This document shows, one piece after another, positions 1 to 11,148 of a DNA stretch of 64,000 bases. Below the pieces are notes generated by a model, which had not been told where the DNA came from, ran no database searches, and saw only the letters and a program-made list of their open reading frames with translations. The stretch comes from Serendipita indica DSM 11827. Its lineage: Eukaryota; Basidiomycota; Agaricomycetes; Sebacinales; Serendipitaceae. The stretch's first letter is position 1. Every line of letters begins with the position of its first letter. The stretch spans positions 186,001-250,000 of the forward strand of contig CAJVGD010000016.1 of the NCBI GenBank assembly GCA_910890315.1, in the 5' to 3' direction. Made by a program: the position numbers and the translations under genes.

Positions 1-1
1 G

Positions 2-394
2 AGACAAGTCGCCGAGGCGAACACTATTGTCCCTTTTGGAGGAGCGTCAATACCACTAGATAATGTCCCCTCTCGAACCGCGGCTTCATTGAGCTCCGGT
101 GTTGCGCGTCTGCCTCACATCACTGCTATTTCCCCTTTCCCTGGCGGCAATACCCTGCCTTTGCCATGTGCTCCACCTCCTGCGGCTCCTCCAGACCCGA
201 TTCGAATGCAAAGTAAGCGACAGGTACCAGTCCAGCCAGCGACTGAGCGGTATGTGTCGGTGCACAAGCATCCACCACCACCAATAGCGAATATCCCTAT
301 TATGCCAACATCGACCTCGTCCTCAGGCAAAGTTCACAAACTACCCCCATTCCAAACCTCCATCGACACAAAACTCGTTGCTAATGACATGTAA
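2..394 (+). CDS. 3' end of a proline-rich protein (partial)
   Basis: One frame is open from the left window edge to a TAA at 392-394, giving about 130 residues. The composition is biased: proline clusters (CAPPPAAPPDP, HKHPPPPIANIP) and Ser/Thr runs, with no domain I recognise. It looks like the disordered C-terminus of a protein whose start lies to the left. The sequence before the stop (ATGTAAGC) also resembles an intron donor, so the frame could continue by splicing. Chance openness in a GC-balanced region cannot be excluded. Confidence 0.3.
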   Translation, partial: RQVAEANTIVPFGGASIPLDNVPSRTAASLSSGVARLPHITAISPFPGGNTLPLPCAPPPAAPPDPIRMQSKRQVPVQPATERYVSVHKHPPPPIANIPIMPTSTSSSGKVHKLPPFQTSIDTKLVANDM

Positions 395-645
395 GCAAGA
401 AACCAGTCTTCTTCCGTCTGCCGACGTAGCCGACGCGGTAGGGAAGGAGGGATCAATGCCAAACCAATCAAAGCCCAAAACGAATCTTGACCATCTAGAA
501 TCATAATGCGGAATCTGACTGGTCATAGGTTGGCATAATGGGTCGACGGCGTTAAGGGGATTCTACAGCCGTTATCGGATTTGCACCGGAGAAGTCAGGA
601 TGATAAAAGAGAGACAACCAACGAAGCTCATTGTTATAGTAAACT

Positions 646-1028
646 ATGGATCACAGTCCTTTTCTTGAAAAACGTCTTCGCTACAGTAACCGCCCAGAGC
701 GGATCTCACGCACCGGCACAATCATTCTTGCTTGTTGCCTCGGGCTTGTTTTCATCATTGGTACGTCTTCGCCTTGTACATCATGTACGATTTGTAACGA
801 TCTCCTCCAGTTCTTGCATTCTTCATTTGGTACCTTCGCCGAAGAAAGCAGCGACGGCTTGCTGCCGACTCAGAGAAGAATACTGCCGACTCTTTAGTCA
901 GCCCTCCACCACCAAGTCTATGGAAGAGGTTCAAGCATAGGCTCACGAACGCTCCTGGGTATCCAGAACTTCCTAGAGACCCAGCGAGAGCCGGGAAACT
1001 AACGCCTCACTCCCCTTGGGCATTTTAA
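646..1028 (+). CDS. small single-pass membrane protein, copy 1
   Basis: Two exons (646-760, 811-1028) joined over a 50-nt intron (GTACGT...CCAG) give 110 residues. A basic N-terminal segment is followed by one hydrophobic helix (about residues 25-47, TIILACCLGLVFII then VLAFFIWYL) and an immediate RRRKQRR stop-transfer signal. The tail is proline-rich and contains APGYPELPRDPARA, which the neighbouring copy shares. The intron interrupts the membrane helix at the same codon phase in both copies. No signal peptide beyond the helix and no known domain was recognised. Function unknown; likely an integral membrane adaptor with a cytosolic tail. Confidence 0.7.
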
Positions 1029-1731
1029 GCTGAAGATTGCAAACCATTAAATAATAATCATATAACTGTTCAATGTATTTCCCGCAGAGTCCCTGCCAAC
1101 GCAGCCATCCTATACACGAGATTAATTTGCAAGGCGTGTGTGAATAACCGAGGGATGGTGGGCCTCCTAGATCCTGTCATCCGTGTTCTGTGAGGCGAAA
1201 CTTAAGTCCACGACTCGCCATCACTTGTCGCTGCCTCATACTTGCGGTCAAGTTTGTATGGCTCTAATCTGCTCCGCCGCTTCGTGCTGGATTCCCAGCG
1301 TGCAGTCGGGACTTCGCTTACTCCAAGACTAGATCGCATTAATTGGCCTCATAATTGATTATTGTATCTTGGGCGTTGGAATCCAACTATCTCGAGTGCA
1401 ATTTACAAATCGCCGCTTCCATGACTCTCCGTCGACATGAAAGAAAGCTCAAGTGTCGTTCATGAGAATGTTTGCGGAAATAAAGGGATAGGAAAACCAT
1501 CCTTCTTGCATCCGCCGCGAGGATAGAGGAAACGCGATTCTTCTCCGGGGAGACTAGTCAAGTTCGCCGAAGAATCTTGACCATCTAGGGACTTAGAATA
1601 GAGGTTGACTAGTGAAATGTTTCACCGACAATTCTTGACCGTTTCTCCAGCTGTCATCGGAATTGTGTCAGTACCACTAGTCCACTAGTAAGATAAAGAG
1701 ACTAGACGGGCGGAAGTCACTACAGTAAACC
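1029..1731. other. intergenic stretch between the two small membrane-protein copies
   Basis: No supportable gene. The right part (from about 1570) is the duplicated promoter region of copy 2 and matches the sequence upstream of copy 1. Nothing else was recognised. Confidence 0.6.
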
Positions 1732-2140
1732 ATGCCTTACCATTTGTCCCTCGTGAAGCGTGTTATCTATTATCACACGGATCGCATAAGGATTTCGCGC
1801 ACTGGCACAATCATTCTTGCTTGTTGTCTCGGGGTCGCATTGATCATAAGTACGTCTTCCACTTGAGACTCTATGTGCAAGGAATAACGATACTCTAGTT
1901 CTCACGTTCTTCATTTGGTACCTGCGCCGAAGAAGGCAACGACGGCTTGCTGCGAATGTGAAGAGGGATACTGTTAACCCCCTGATCAGCTCTCCACCAC
2001 AAAGTCTATGGAATAGATTCCAATATAGACTCAAGAACGCTCCTGGGTATCCGGACCTTCCCGAGGATCCGGCAAGAGCCAAACAAAAGGGTCAATGGCA
2101 CTCTCCTATGGCGTTTACCCGTCAACAACCGATGGTTTGA
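1732..2140 (+). CDS. small single-pass membrane protein, copy 2
   Basis: Two exons (1732-1849, 1899-2140) around a 49-nt intron give 119 residues. It parallels copy 1: RISRTGTIILACCLG opens the helix, TFFIWYLRRRRQRR closes it, and the tail holds APGYPDLPEDPARA. The N-terminal 20 residues and the last 15 differ most. Conservation is concentrated in the helix, the basic stop-transfer stretch and the APGYPxLPxDPARA motif, which suggests these parts are under selection. Both copies are intact, which argues that both are used. No family name is known to me. Confidence 0.7.
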
Positions 2141-2268
2141 GTCGTGTACCAGTTGTTGTCTATGTTCACTAGGATGCTCGGAAACATAATCTGTATCACC
2201 TGCTAGTCTTTTCGTTTATGCTTCGGAACTTTGTGGCTGGTACATCTTGGCCCCTCCCTCTGCACACC

Positions 2269-3032
2269 ATGAGTACCCTACGGCCGTTTCGAGCAACAGA
2301 CATGCTAAAATTCAACAACGTGTATGCCTAAATGTCTGGTAGGATTGTCGAGACCTAATTTCTCCTTTTCCTCCCACAGTAACATGGACGTTTGGACCGA
2401 AACGGCAAGTAACTCGTCGACTACATCTAATTACGGGGTTTGATGCAGAGAAACAGTACGGAACTGCATTTTATCTCAACTATCTAGCACGGTGGCCGGA
2501 CCTTTGCTGCGTTGAAGAGTCTCCGTCTGGACGAATGATGGGATACAGTGCGTCCTCAGCCCTCATATAGCCGAAATTTTCTAAGAGGACGAGAAAAGTA
2601 ATAGGAAAGGCCGAAGGACAAGGCACAAACTTTCACGGCCACATCACCGCGCTTTCCATCGCACCAGAGTATCGCAAACTCGGGCTCGCGAAGCGGCTGA
2701 CCAAGCTGCTCGAGGAAATATCTGACGGCGTCTACCATGGATTCTTTGTTGATCTCTACGTCCGGCCGTCGAATGCAATTGCGACGGAAATGTACGAAAA
2801 GATGGGCTATAGCGTCTACCGCACCGTCAAAGAGTACTATGGGAATCTAGGTCCGGGGAGCGAAGGTTCGGCGGCAGAGGATGCGTATGGTATGTCGTCT
2901 CAACCATCCGCGCGAGTCTCACAGGTTCACCACCTGGCAGATATGCGGAAGCCGCTCTCGAGGGATCCTCATCGCAAATCAGTTCGAGCAAACGGACGTG
3001 ACGTGATTGTCAGCGCGTCGAGTGTCACATAA
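2269..3032 (+). CDS. NAA20: NatB N-terminal acetyltransferase catalytic subunit (NAA20/Nat3)
   Basis: Five exons (2269-2321, 2380-2404, 2457-2547, 2599-2889, 2941-3032) give 183 residues, against about 180 usual for the family. NAA20 with its partner NAA25 acetylates nascent N-termini beginning Met-Asp, Met-Glu, Met-Asn or Met-Gln at the ribosome. The GNAT fold is clear: FNNVNMDVWTET at the start, HGHITALSIAPEYRKLGLA carrying the acetyl-CoA loop, GFFVDLYVRPSN, and MYEKMGYSVYRTVKEYY. The tail has the family hallmark EDAYDMRKPLSRD. Intron 2 appears to use a GC donor (GCAAGT, 2405) with acceptor at 2456, which restores the conserved TETYG. A canonical alternative (2409-2448) would insert four residues there. 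Confidence 0.93.
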
Positions 3033-3678
3033 GGTCTAGCTTAAAACCTCGAATAGAGGACACATGCTCCTAGGTTCATCCCAATGGCCCTAGCAATTTC
3101 CCAAAGGAAACAGGACTTGTCGCCCTTGAACTTTTTATTCTTCCTTCTTCCCTCGACCACGGTCTCTTCTGAGTTGACGCGCGAAGGGTGAGAGGTCGCC
3201 ACGAGCTGGAACGTGGGAGAGGGATTTAGAGGTCTATATCGACTTCTAAGGTTGTAAATCTGTTCAATATCTCAGCTTGGGGACGAGAGCGATCCTTACC
3301 ATTGCTTGGGCCTTGAGGGAGTTTGCACCGAGTCGGGTTGCGCATGGCTCATCTACGTACTGTTCAGCATAGATGCACAGGAGCTCAAGCGTAGACAATT
3401 CAGCAAGCTCAGTGTATTGCTACACCTGATACCCTCTGGTCGCTGAGTGGCTGTATGAGATAGTCCTTCCAATAAATAAATTGGAGACGTCCGACGATGG
3501 AATAGAGTATTATATCGCATATTATACATATTCGTGGCTGGGCATTTGTCTTGTGGGCTCACTGACTCGGTCGGCGTTGAGCCAAAAGGAGGATTAACCT
3601 TGGTTTCCGACGACCACAGCGAGCAGCGAGCATCCGCTCCAACTAGCATTTCCACTTTACAACGCATTTAAATCATTC
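3033..3678. other. intergenic, 3' flank of NAA20 and promoter of XRN1
   Basis: Both flanking genes are on the plus strand. I see no gene, repeat or clear motif here. Confidence 0.6.
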
Positions 3679-6600
3679 ATGGGTACGCACAACAATTCCT
3701 CTTCCTACTGCATGAGCATAGCTGAGCTAATGTGCGGCTGAACCCAGGGATTCCAAAGGTACGCGCAACGCGTTACAAGCGTATTCCATGTGCTCTCTAA
3801 ATTAACACCAAATATGCAGTTTTTCAGATGGATCTCGTGAGTCTGGCTCAGCGTCTTGTCTTGGCCATGAGGTACACGGATCGCTGACCATTCTTTATCC
3901 TTCTACCCGTCAATTCATTGACACAATTACCTTCCATGTTGCTCCTCTCATCCGCGGTTTGTCGCTAATCCACTCGGCTGTATCAAACAGTGAGCGTTAC
4001 CCGCTCACATCACAACTCATCCAAGAGAACAACATTCCAGAGTTCGGTATGAACGCGCTCACCTCTTATAGATGATGAGGGACTAAACAAAACCCCATCT
4101 TAGATAACCTCTATGTTGACTTCAACGGCATCATCCACAACTGTCTGTCGGGTCTCTCTACACACAGCTGCGGTATACTGAATGTCCATACTCCATAGGT
4201 TCACATCCCAATGACGGGGATGTACACTTTCGATTATCTGAGGAACAAATATTCACCTCGATATTTGCCTACGTGGAACACCTGTTCACAAAGATTAAAC
4301 CGCGCAAAGTATTCTTTATGGCCATAGATGGTGTCGCTCCGAGAGCCAAAATGAACCAGCAACGATCCAGACGATTTAGGACGGCGAAGGAGACAAAGGA
4401 CCTCGTCGAGAAAGCCCTCAGGAAGGGAGAGAAACTACCAGACGAGAAGGCATTTGACAGTAATTGTATCACACCAGGTGCGGGCTATTGCTGCTCGAAA
4501 GATGAAGTCTGACCCCGGTGTACAGGAACACCTTTTATGGCTCGACTATCGTTGCAACTACAGTACTTTGTAAACAAAAAGATTACGGAAGACTCCAATT
4601 GGCGAGATGTACAAGTAATTCTGTCCGGTCACGAGGTGCCTGGCGAGGGTGAACACAAGATTATGGAATACATCAGGCTCAGTAAAGCTCAGAAGGACTA
4701 TAATCCAAACACTCGGTAAGGACGGTGCTGTGTGATAGCGTGAATCGTCTGACCTCTTCAAGGCACTGTCTCTACGGTTTGGATGCGGATCTCATCATGC
4801 TGGGCCTCCTAAGTCACGACCCGCACTTTGCTCTATTGCGAGAAGAAGTCAAGTTTGGACCTCAAGCCAAAAAGAAGAGCGGGACGTATGTCGTTTCTGC
4901 CACCTTTTGACTATCCCCTGACCTGAGCTAATTCAGCTTGGAGACCCAATCCTTCTTCCTTTTGCACCTATGCCTCTTCCGGGAGTATCTCAACCTCGAA
5001 TTCCAGCCACTATGGGACCCTAAAGCCATCAATATCGCGGATCCCTCAGCCAGCTCCAAGCCAATCCTACCGTTCGAATACTCCCTGGAGCGCATCATCG
5101 ACGACTTTATTCTGCTAGCAGTGTTCGTTGGTAACGATTTCCTTCCCCACCTACCCGACCTTCACATCCACGACAACGCCTTGGAAGTGCTCTTCGAAAA
5201 GTATCGGGAAACTCTTCCAAAGGCTGGTGGCTACCTCAACGAGAGTGGAGTCATCAACACCGAACGACTGCAGATGGTACTTGATGCTTTGGCAACTTTT
5301 GAACAGCAGGCGTTTGAGAAGGAACACTCTGACATGAACTGGTTCAAAAGCAAGCAACGGCCCAAGCAATTGGATACGCTTGTCGAGCGAGGCGGAACAG
5401 GCGGCTCAAGTACGTTGTCTATTGGGTACTAAACAGTGGCTTACAACCCTCGTAGCGATCACACGTGATCAGCAGCAAATGTTCAAGACTATCGAAGCAT
5501 TCGTTTTACAAGCACGTGGCAAAAGGCAGCCACAACAAGTCGATCAGGAAGTTGAAGGAGTGACCAAGCTCTCCTTTGTCAACACATTTGCAGCACGGGA
5601 TAGGGCTTTCCTCTCACAAGTTGCAAAGGACTTGCATCTCTCCCTGACATGGGACGAGTATAATGATGAGGATCAGAATCTCGCCGTTCTTCGACTCCCC
5701 TCCGCAGCGAATGAGGATGAGGATAGTGACGAAGACGAGGAAGGGCGACGAGCTGTCGACCGGGTGCTCAAGAAGTATGCTCGAGCTAAGATTCTTGAAG
5801 ATGAGGGAACGTTTGACGAGCGATACGAAACCACTCTCAAAGCCAGAATGGACAATTGGAAGCGACAGTACTATCAGGTACGAGAAACATTTCCTTAAAC
5901 CGGTGCTCTCTAATGTCATCTCAGGAGAAACTCGAGATTAAATACGACGACAAGGAGGCCATGGATAAGCTCGTGTATCGCTACATTGAGGGCCTTCAGT
6001 GGGTTATGCATTATTACTACAGCGGAGTCGCATCCTGGGGATGGTTCTACGACTATCACTATGCTCCTAGAATATCCGGTTTGTGCATGATTGTCAGTGA
6101 GACGAGGCTCGCTGACCGATTTCAGACTTAAAGGGTGTCGATAAGATGAAGTTTGACTTCAAACTTGGCATCCCGTTCCGACCCTACGAACAGCTTATGG
6201 GCGTGCTACCTGCTGCGAGTCAAGAGCATATCCCGCAGGCCTACAGGGTTAGTAGCGCCTTCGTTTCCGGTGCCTGCTTAACGTTTGGTACAGGATCTCA
6301 TGTACGACCCGACGTCTCCGATTCTCGACTTTTACCCGACAGACTTTGAGAGTGATCTCAATGGAAAGAAGCAGGAATGGGAGGCGATTGTCAAGATTCC
6401 ATTTATCAACGAACAACGTCTACTACAGGCCATGGCCTCTCGAGAACATCGGCTGACGAAAGAGGAGAAGGAGCGGAACACCGTTGGAACAAGCCTCACC
6501 TTTACCTACTCCCCCAATCAAGACATCGTTTATCCCTCATCCCTCCCTGGCTTCTTCCCTGACATTCATCATTGCCATTGCATCACCAAGCCGTTTAACC

Positions 6601-9007
6601 TACCGACGCTCGATGGTTTGCACCTCGTCAAAGGTCTACTTGAAGGCGTTGGTCTGGGTGTACATGCCATGGCTGGCTTCCCATCTTTAGACACGCTCCC
6701 TCACACGGCGCAGCTGATACATCACTCGGTCAATGTCTTCCAGGCTGACAGCCGAAACCAATCCGTCGTCTTATACATCAAGAACCTCTGGGAAGGTAGC
6801 AATACCCTCAAGGCGGCTGAAAAGCTCATTGGAAAGCGAGTCTTTTACAACTGGCCATTCTTGCAAGAGGGCATGGTCGTTGCTCTTTCCGACTCTCATT
6901 TCCGTTATGAGTATCAACGTTATGGAAATGGCGTCAAGGTTGCGGGTAGTCAGCACAGCGCTCCTGGGTTGAGCAATTGGGCGAGAAAAGCCGAGGGCTA
7001 TGAATCAAGGTACTCGAAGCGATTTGGTGTGATCACGGGAGACGTTGATATCCTGGTACACGTTCGACCTCTGAAAGGTGAGGTTCACATTATTGGAAAG
7101 TTCGCGTGCTAATTCGTATTATAGGGCTCAGGAGCAAGGATGATGGATCGCTTGTCAAAGACTGGGACGATGCCGACAAGGAGACAGATCTTCCGCTGCA
7201 AATGCTTGTCCAGGAGGTCAACTTTGAAGACGAGCGCTTCATGGAACAGGCAGCTCCCTCACTTGTGGACGAGTTTCCGCAAGGAAGCAAGGTCTTTTTC
7301 CTTGGTGAGCATGCCTACGGTGTGGTTGCTCAAGTCGAAGGCGTCGAAAAAAATGCGCTCACAGTCACTCTTGCCGTAAGTAAGCACCCACCAGACGGAC
7401 GACGTGCTCACCTTTCCTTAGTTTTTCCCGAAAGAAAAGGCAGAGAACGAGCAGCTCACGAATATCGCTTTGAGTGCGGCACAGCCGGACTACTATACAG
7501 CCTACAATGTCGCTAACATGCTCCGCATGACTGGCCTGGCGGTTTCCAAGATCACTTCGAGTCTCATGGTCATTAGCTCCGATGGATCAAAGACCAATCT
7601 CGGCCTGAGCCTCAAGTTCCAAGGCAAAGGCTTGAAGGTACTCACATATACAAGGATGGAGGGAAATGGCTGGGAGTTCAGTGCCAAAGCGGTCGAATTG
7701 CTACGTGATTACAAGGCAGCGTTCCCTCAGCTGTTCAGCAAGCTGGATAACCGAGGAGATGGTACGCGTAAACATTGCTTAGGATCAGAGTACTAAAGCA
7801 TGATAGCCATGCTCAAGGCTTCCGAGGTCTTTATTGGCAAAGATCCTGATGCGCAAGTCAAGGCCGCCAAAGCATGGCTCGCCGAGCGCGGTATCAAAGA
7901 CTTGGAACCTGTACCACTCAGTACCGAGACCCTTGAAAAGGTCTGTCAGATCAGCTTGTGTTTTCCAAGCTTACAATGTATAGGAAACAATCTCTCAAAT
8001 TGAGGCTGCAGCGGCTCAGATTGCTGCCAGCCGAACGGCGACAGGAATCAAGAAGGCAAAGGTCCAAGGCATTCCGCGCCAGGCGGTCCTGAAGCCCATC
8101 CAAGTCCATTCCCGCTTGAAGGATCAAGTATTCAAGTTGGGAGACAGAGTCATCATGGTCCAAGACTCTGGTGGAGTGCCATTGTGCAACAAGGGAATCG
8201 TCGTCGGTATCGTTGACAAGATGATTGACGTTGTATGGGACAACGCATTCATCGGCGGGTCAACGCTTGGTGGACGGTACGTCATAATTAAATTCAGCCA
8301 TCTTATTCTCACTCGAATTAAGGTGTTCCGAGTATCGTGGTTCGACATGCACGATCAACTCTTGCCTCAACCTCACGAATCAGCAATTCATTGTGGCCAC
8401 CACACCAACACAACAAGCGCGATCGGTGCCCGTTCACCTCGAAAATGCGTACGGAATCGTCACATCTTCTCCAACACCCACCAATGGACGAGGTCGTGGG
8501 ACGCCGCCAATGCGGATCATGTCTAATCACAATAGTGGACGTGGAACACCGACTAATGGGACGCCTAACTCGAAACCACAACGAGGGACTAATGGGTATT
8601 CTGGAGGTCTTGCACCGACAAATCATCAACAGACATCCTCGGAATCTCGAGTTCCAATGCAAGACGATCCGCCAGCGGTCAACTTGTTCCACGCAGCAAG
8701 AGGACGGGGCTTACGAGGTCGTGGACCGGTTATTCCACGTGGTGGTCGTGGTGGACCGCATCAAGCCATTTCCGTGCTTCAACGACCATTGCCAACTCCG
8801 CCGCAGAACCAAGCTCAGCAAAACCAGCCTTCACCAGCGGCTCAATCTGCACCTGCCCAGGTTCAAGTTCGCCTCGTGCAGGAAGATGGCCCACAACGCC
8901 AGAGGGGCCGAGGAGGATTCAACGGCCGAGGCGAGCAGCGCGGACGAGGTGGACGGGGTGGAGGACGTGGACAGCGACCACAAAACTCGCCAACTGTCCC
9001 GTCATAA
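3679..9007 (+). CDS. XRN1: 5'-3' exoribonuclease 1 (XRN1/Kem1)
   Basis: Eighteen exons give 1,458 residues. Coding parts: 3679-3682, 3748-3758, 3820-3836, 3991-4046, 4104-4142, 4199-4477, 4526-4715, 4763-4885, 4937-5409, 5456-5877, 5925-6078, 6126-6247, 6294-7077, 7125-7375, 7422-7761, 7807-7940, 7984-8276, 8323-9007. XRN1 degrades decapped, 5'-monophosphate mRNA in the cytoplasm. The catalytic core is intact: FFRWISERYP, NLYVDFNGIIHNCSHPND, VFFMAIDGVAPRAKMNQQR, GHEVPGEGEHKIMEYIR, LYGLDADLIMLGL and FVGNDFLPHLP supply the acidic and basic residues. WDNAFIGGSTLGGR and YRGSTC mark the SH3-like region. The C-terminus is Gln/Pro-rich and ends in RGG/RGRG repeats, likely an RNA- or partner-binding tail. 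The start splits over exons of 4, 11 and 17 coding nucleotides. Confidence 0.95.
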
Positions 9008-9139
9008 TTTTAGTCACGGATCGATTCTTTCATGATGCGTCTTATTCTTAGTCCATCTCGTAGATCTTTGTAGGCGTGGAGTGTATTGATATCTGGCGCA
9101 TGACAGAGTCAACAGTGGGCTGAACGAAGTATAAGGCTT

Positions 9140-11148
9140 TTAGAATTTGATGGGAGAACGAGCTCGTATGTCCCGTCGATAATAGTAGGCCAGAACAATG
9201 ACCAGGAACATTGGCAGGAACGATTGAATCCTGGACAAAAGCGTTTTCTTTCCGTTTTTGTCGAAAGGAAAGCGGGAAGGCAACAAAGATATCTCTGCCA
9301 TCTTTAACTTCCAGCTCTAGACCACAAGTTAGGTCATAGTACAGTAGCGGGTTTAACTACTTACTGGGAAAGGCGGGTAACGGAAGGATAAGACTGCCTC
9401 GGCCCTATAAGCAATTCGAATTAGACGAGAGTTGTGAGGTGAAGTGATAATTACCAGGTTGGCGTCTCAAGACTGGATCGGTAGTGGGTGAAAGTATCGA
9501 ATCCGTATTTGCCGTGGTATTGTCCATCTGCGCAACCATTATCTCGTCGCATTTACCGGCTCGGTTGTTACTTACACCCAGAATTGCCAGAGCCTCCGAA
9601 TGCCAGGCCAGCAGCGATTGCGTGGGTCATGGTGTCGTTGAAATCAATAGCACCGGAGCGTGTGCTTCTTGTAACTGTGGAAGAATGAGAAATGTGACCA
9701 AGTACACTACAGAACCCACCCTTTTTCTTGAACTCGGAGTCGTGCGAGAAGACATAGAGTGCAAGTGGCTGAGGCCTAGTTGCGAGTCAGCAGAGTTTGA
9801 ATGGTATCTTGAGGGCATTACCTGTCGTTAATAAACTTGATAGCGTCGTCTAGACTATCGATAGGAACGATGCTAATGACCGGCCCAAACATTTCCTCTT
9901 GCATCGTCGCGTCGTCTCCTAATACGTTTGCTACTACAGTAGGTGGCAAATACTTGGGATCACCGTCCTTGCTCGCATTGGTCAACCCACCCAAAACGAC
10001 GTCACCTTTGGAGCCCTCGAGGTAACCGGTAATACGCTTCACCGAGCCCGAGTTTACCAAGCGACCGAATGAGTCGGATGTCTGTGGTCCACCTGGGTAG
10101 AACTCGACGTAAACCTCCTTGAGCGCATCGACGAGTTGCCTCTGGTGTGTGCGAGGAATTAGGACGTAGTCTGGACATACGCAAACCTATGACAAGCCGG
10201 TTAATTCTTAGATTCTCAGGGGGTCGGAGGAGAGACATACTTGGCCGCTGTTGCTTGTTCGACCCCAAAGGATGCGCCGGGCAATGACTTTGAAGTCTGC
10301 TTTGCGAGGGTCGACGATAATAGGACACTTTCCTCCGAGCTCAAGAGTGACTGGTGTGATAAACTTGGCGGCAGCTGTCGCAATAATCTTGCCGACCTTG
10401 GTACTGCCAGTGAAGAAGACTACCCGAGGTGAGGAAAGAGAGGTAAGGAAGCTAATTACACGCACTGTGATTCCACTCCAGCTTGAGAAGTTCGTTGACC
10501 TCGTCGACGGCTCCCTGAACAACCCTCACGACATCTGGATCTAGATATTTCGCAATGAGCTCTTCCACCAGGGGTGACACTGTCGGAAGACTTTCTGAAA
10601 ACTTGATGACGACCGTGTTGCCAGCGGCAATTGCACTAATGAGTGGCGTGAGGGAGAGGTTGAGTGGGTAATTGAAGGGTGCGATGATGAGGACAATGCC
10701 CTTGGGCGACGGTTTGATACGTGGTCGCATTACTTGGTACGTTGCTGTTGTAGGAGGCTTGATGTCCTTTGTCCATTCGTCGATGTGGTTGTACGTTTCG
10801 ACGACTTCGTGAAGGATGGGGCTAAACTCGCCGAGCACGGTTTCGACCCGTGAACGATGCAAATCTTCATAAAGAGCAGTGTGGAACGCTTCTTCGTTCT
10901 CCTAGACTGAGTGTTACGACGTTGTTGGGTAAAAGAGGTGGGGGAAGAAGTGCGTACTCGAACCATGTATCCAAGTCTGGCAATCTGCTTTTTTCTGAAT
11001 GCAATACTTTGTGTCTTTCCGGCTTTGAAAGACGAGAGAAGTGCGTCATGAATCTGTATGCGAGTTGGTTGACACCCCGCAGCATTTTGGCTGAGAAACT
11101 TGCCTTTGGAATTTCGCTCAAGGGCGTATAAACAAGCTGCTTGACCAT
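9140..11148 (-). CDS. class-3 aldehyde dehydrogenase with C-terminal membrane anchor, copy 1
   Basis: Ten exons on the minus strand (11104-11148, 10958-11053, 10466-10901, 10241-10419, 9822-10186, 9720-9775, 9576-9674, 9455-9527, 9365-9404, 9140-9316) give 521 residues. It oxidises aldehydes to acids with NAD(P)+, by family most like fatty aldehyde dehydrogenases. Seen: [39 protein letters not shown] with the general-base Glu, GQVCVCPDY with the catalytic Cys, and EMFGPVISI. The last exon encodes a hydrophobic stretch ([14 protein letters not shown]) followed by RR, a plausible tail anchor. The first intron uses a GC donor (GCAAGT at 11103) and restores [14 protein letters not shown]. The stop lies 132 bp from the XRN1 stop, tail to tail. 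Confidence 0.92.

Larger units (their letters stand above)
482..2140 (+). repeat. tandem duplication of about 1.09 kb carrying a small membrane-protein gene
   Basis: A 17-nt match (GAATCTTGACCATCTAG) occurs at 482-498 and again at 1572-1588. The two start codons downstream lie at 646 and 1732. Both spacings are about 1,086-1,090 bp, so promoter and gene were copied together. Coding similarity continues through the intron position and into the C-terminus. Outside the coding parts the copies have largely drifted apart, so the duplication is not recent. Confidence 0.75.

Noticed and set aside
1720-2082. Long minus-strand open frame opposite the second small membrane protein
   Set aside because: It is the complement of a spliced, paralogue-supported plus-strand gene and has no recognisable features of its own.
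8318-9035. Long open frames on both strands over the XRN1 C-terminus
   Set aside because: They are by-products of the low-complexity RGG and Gln/Pro-rich coding sequence; the XRN1 frame is fixed by splice phase and family motifs.
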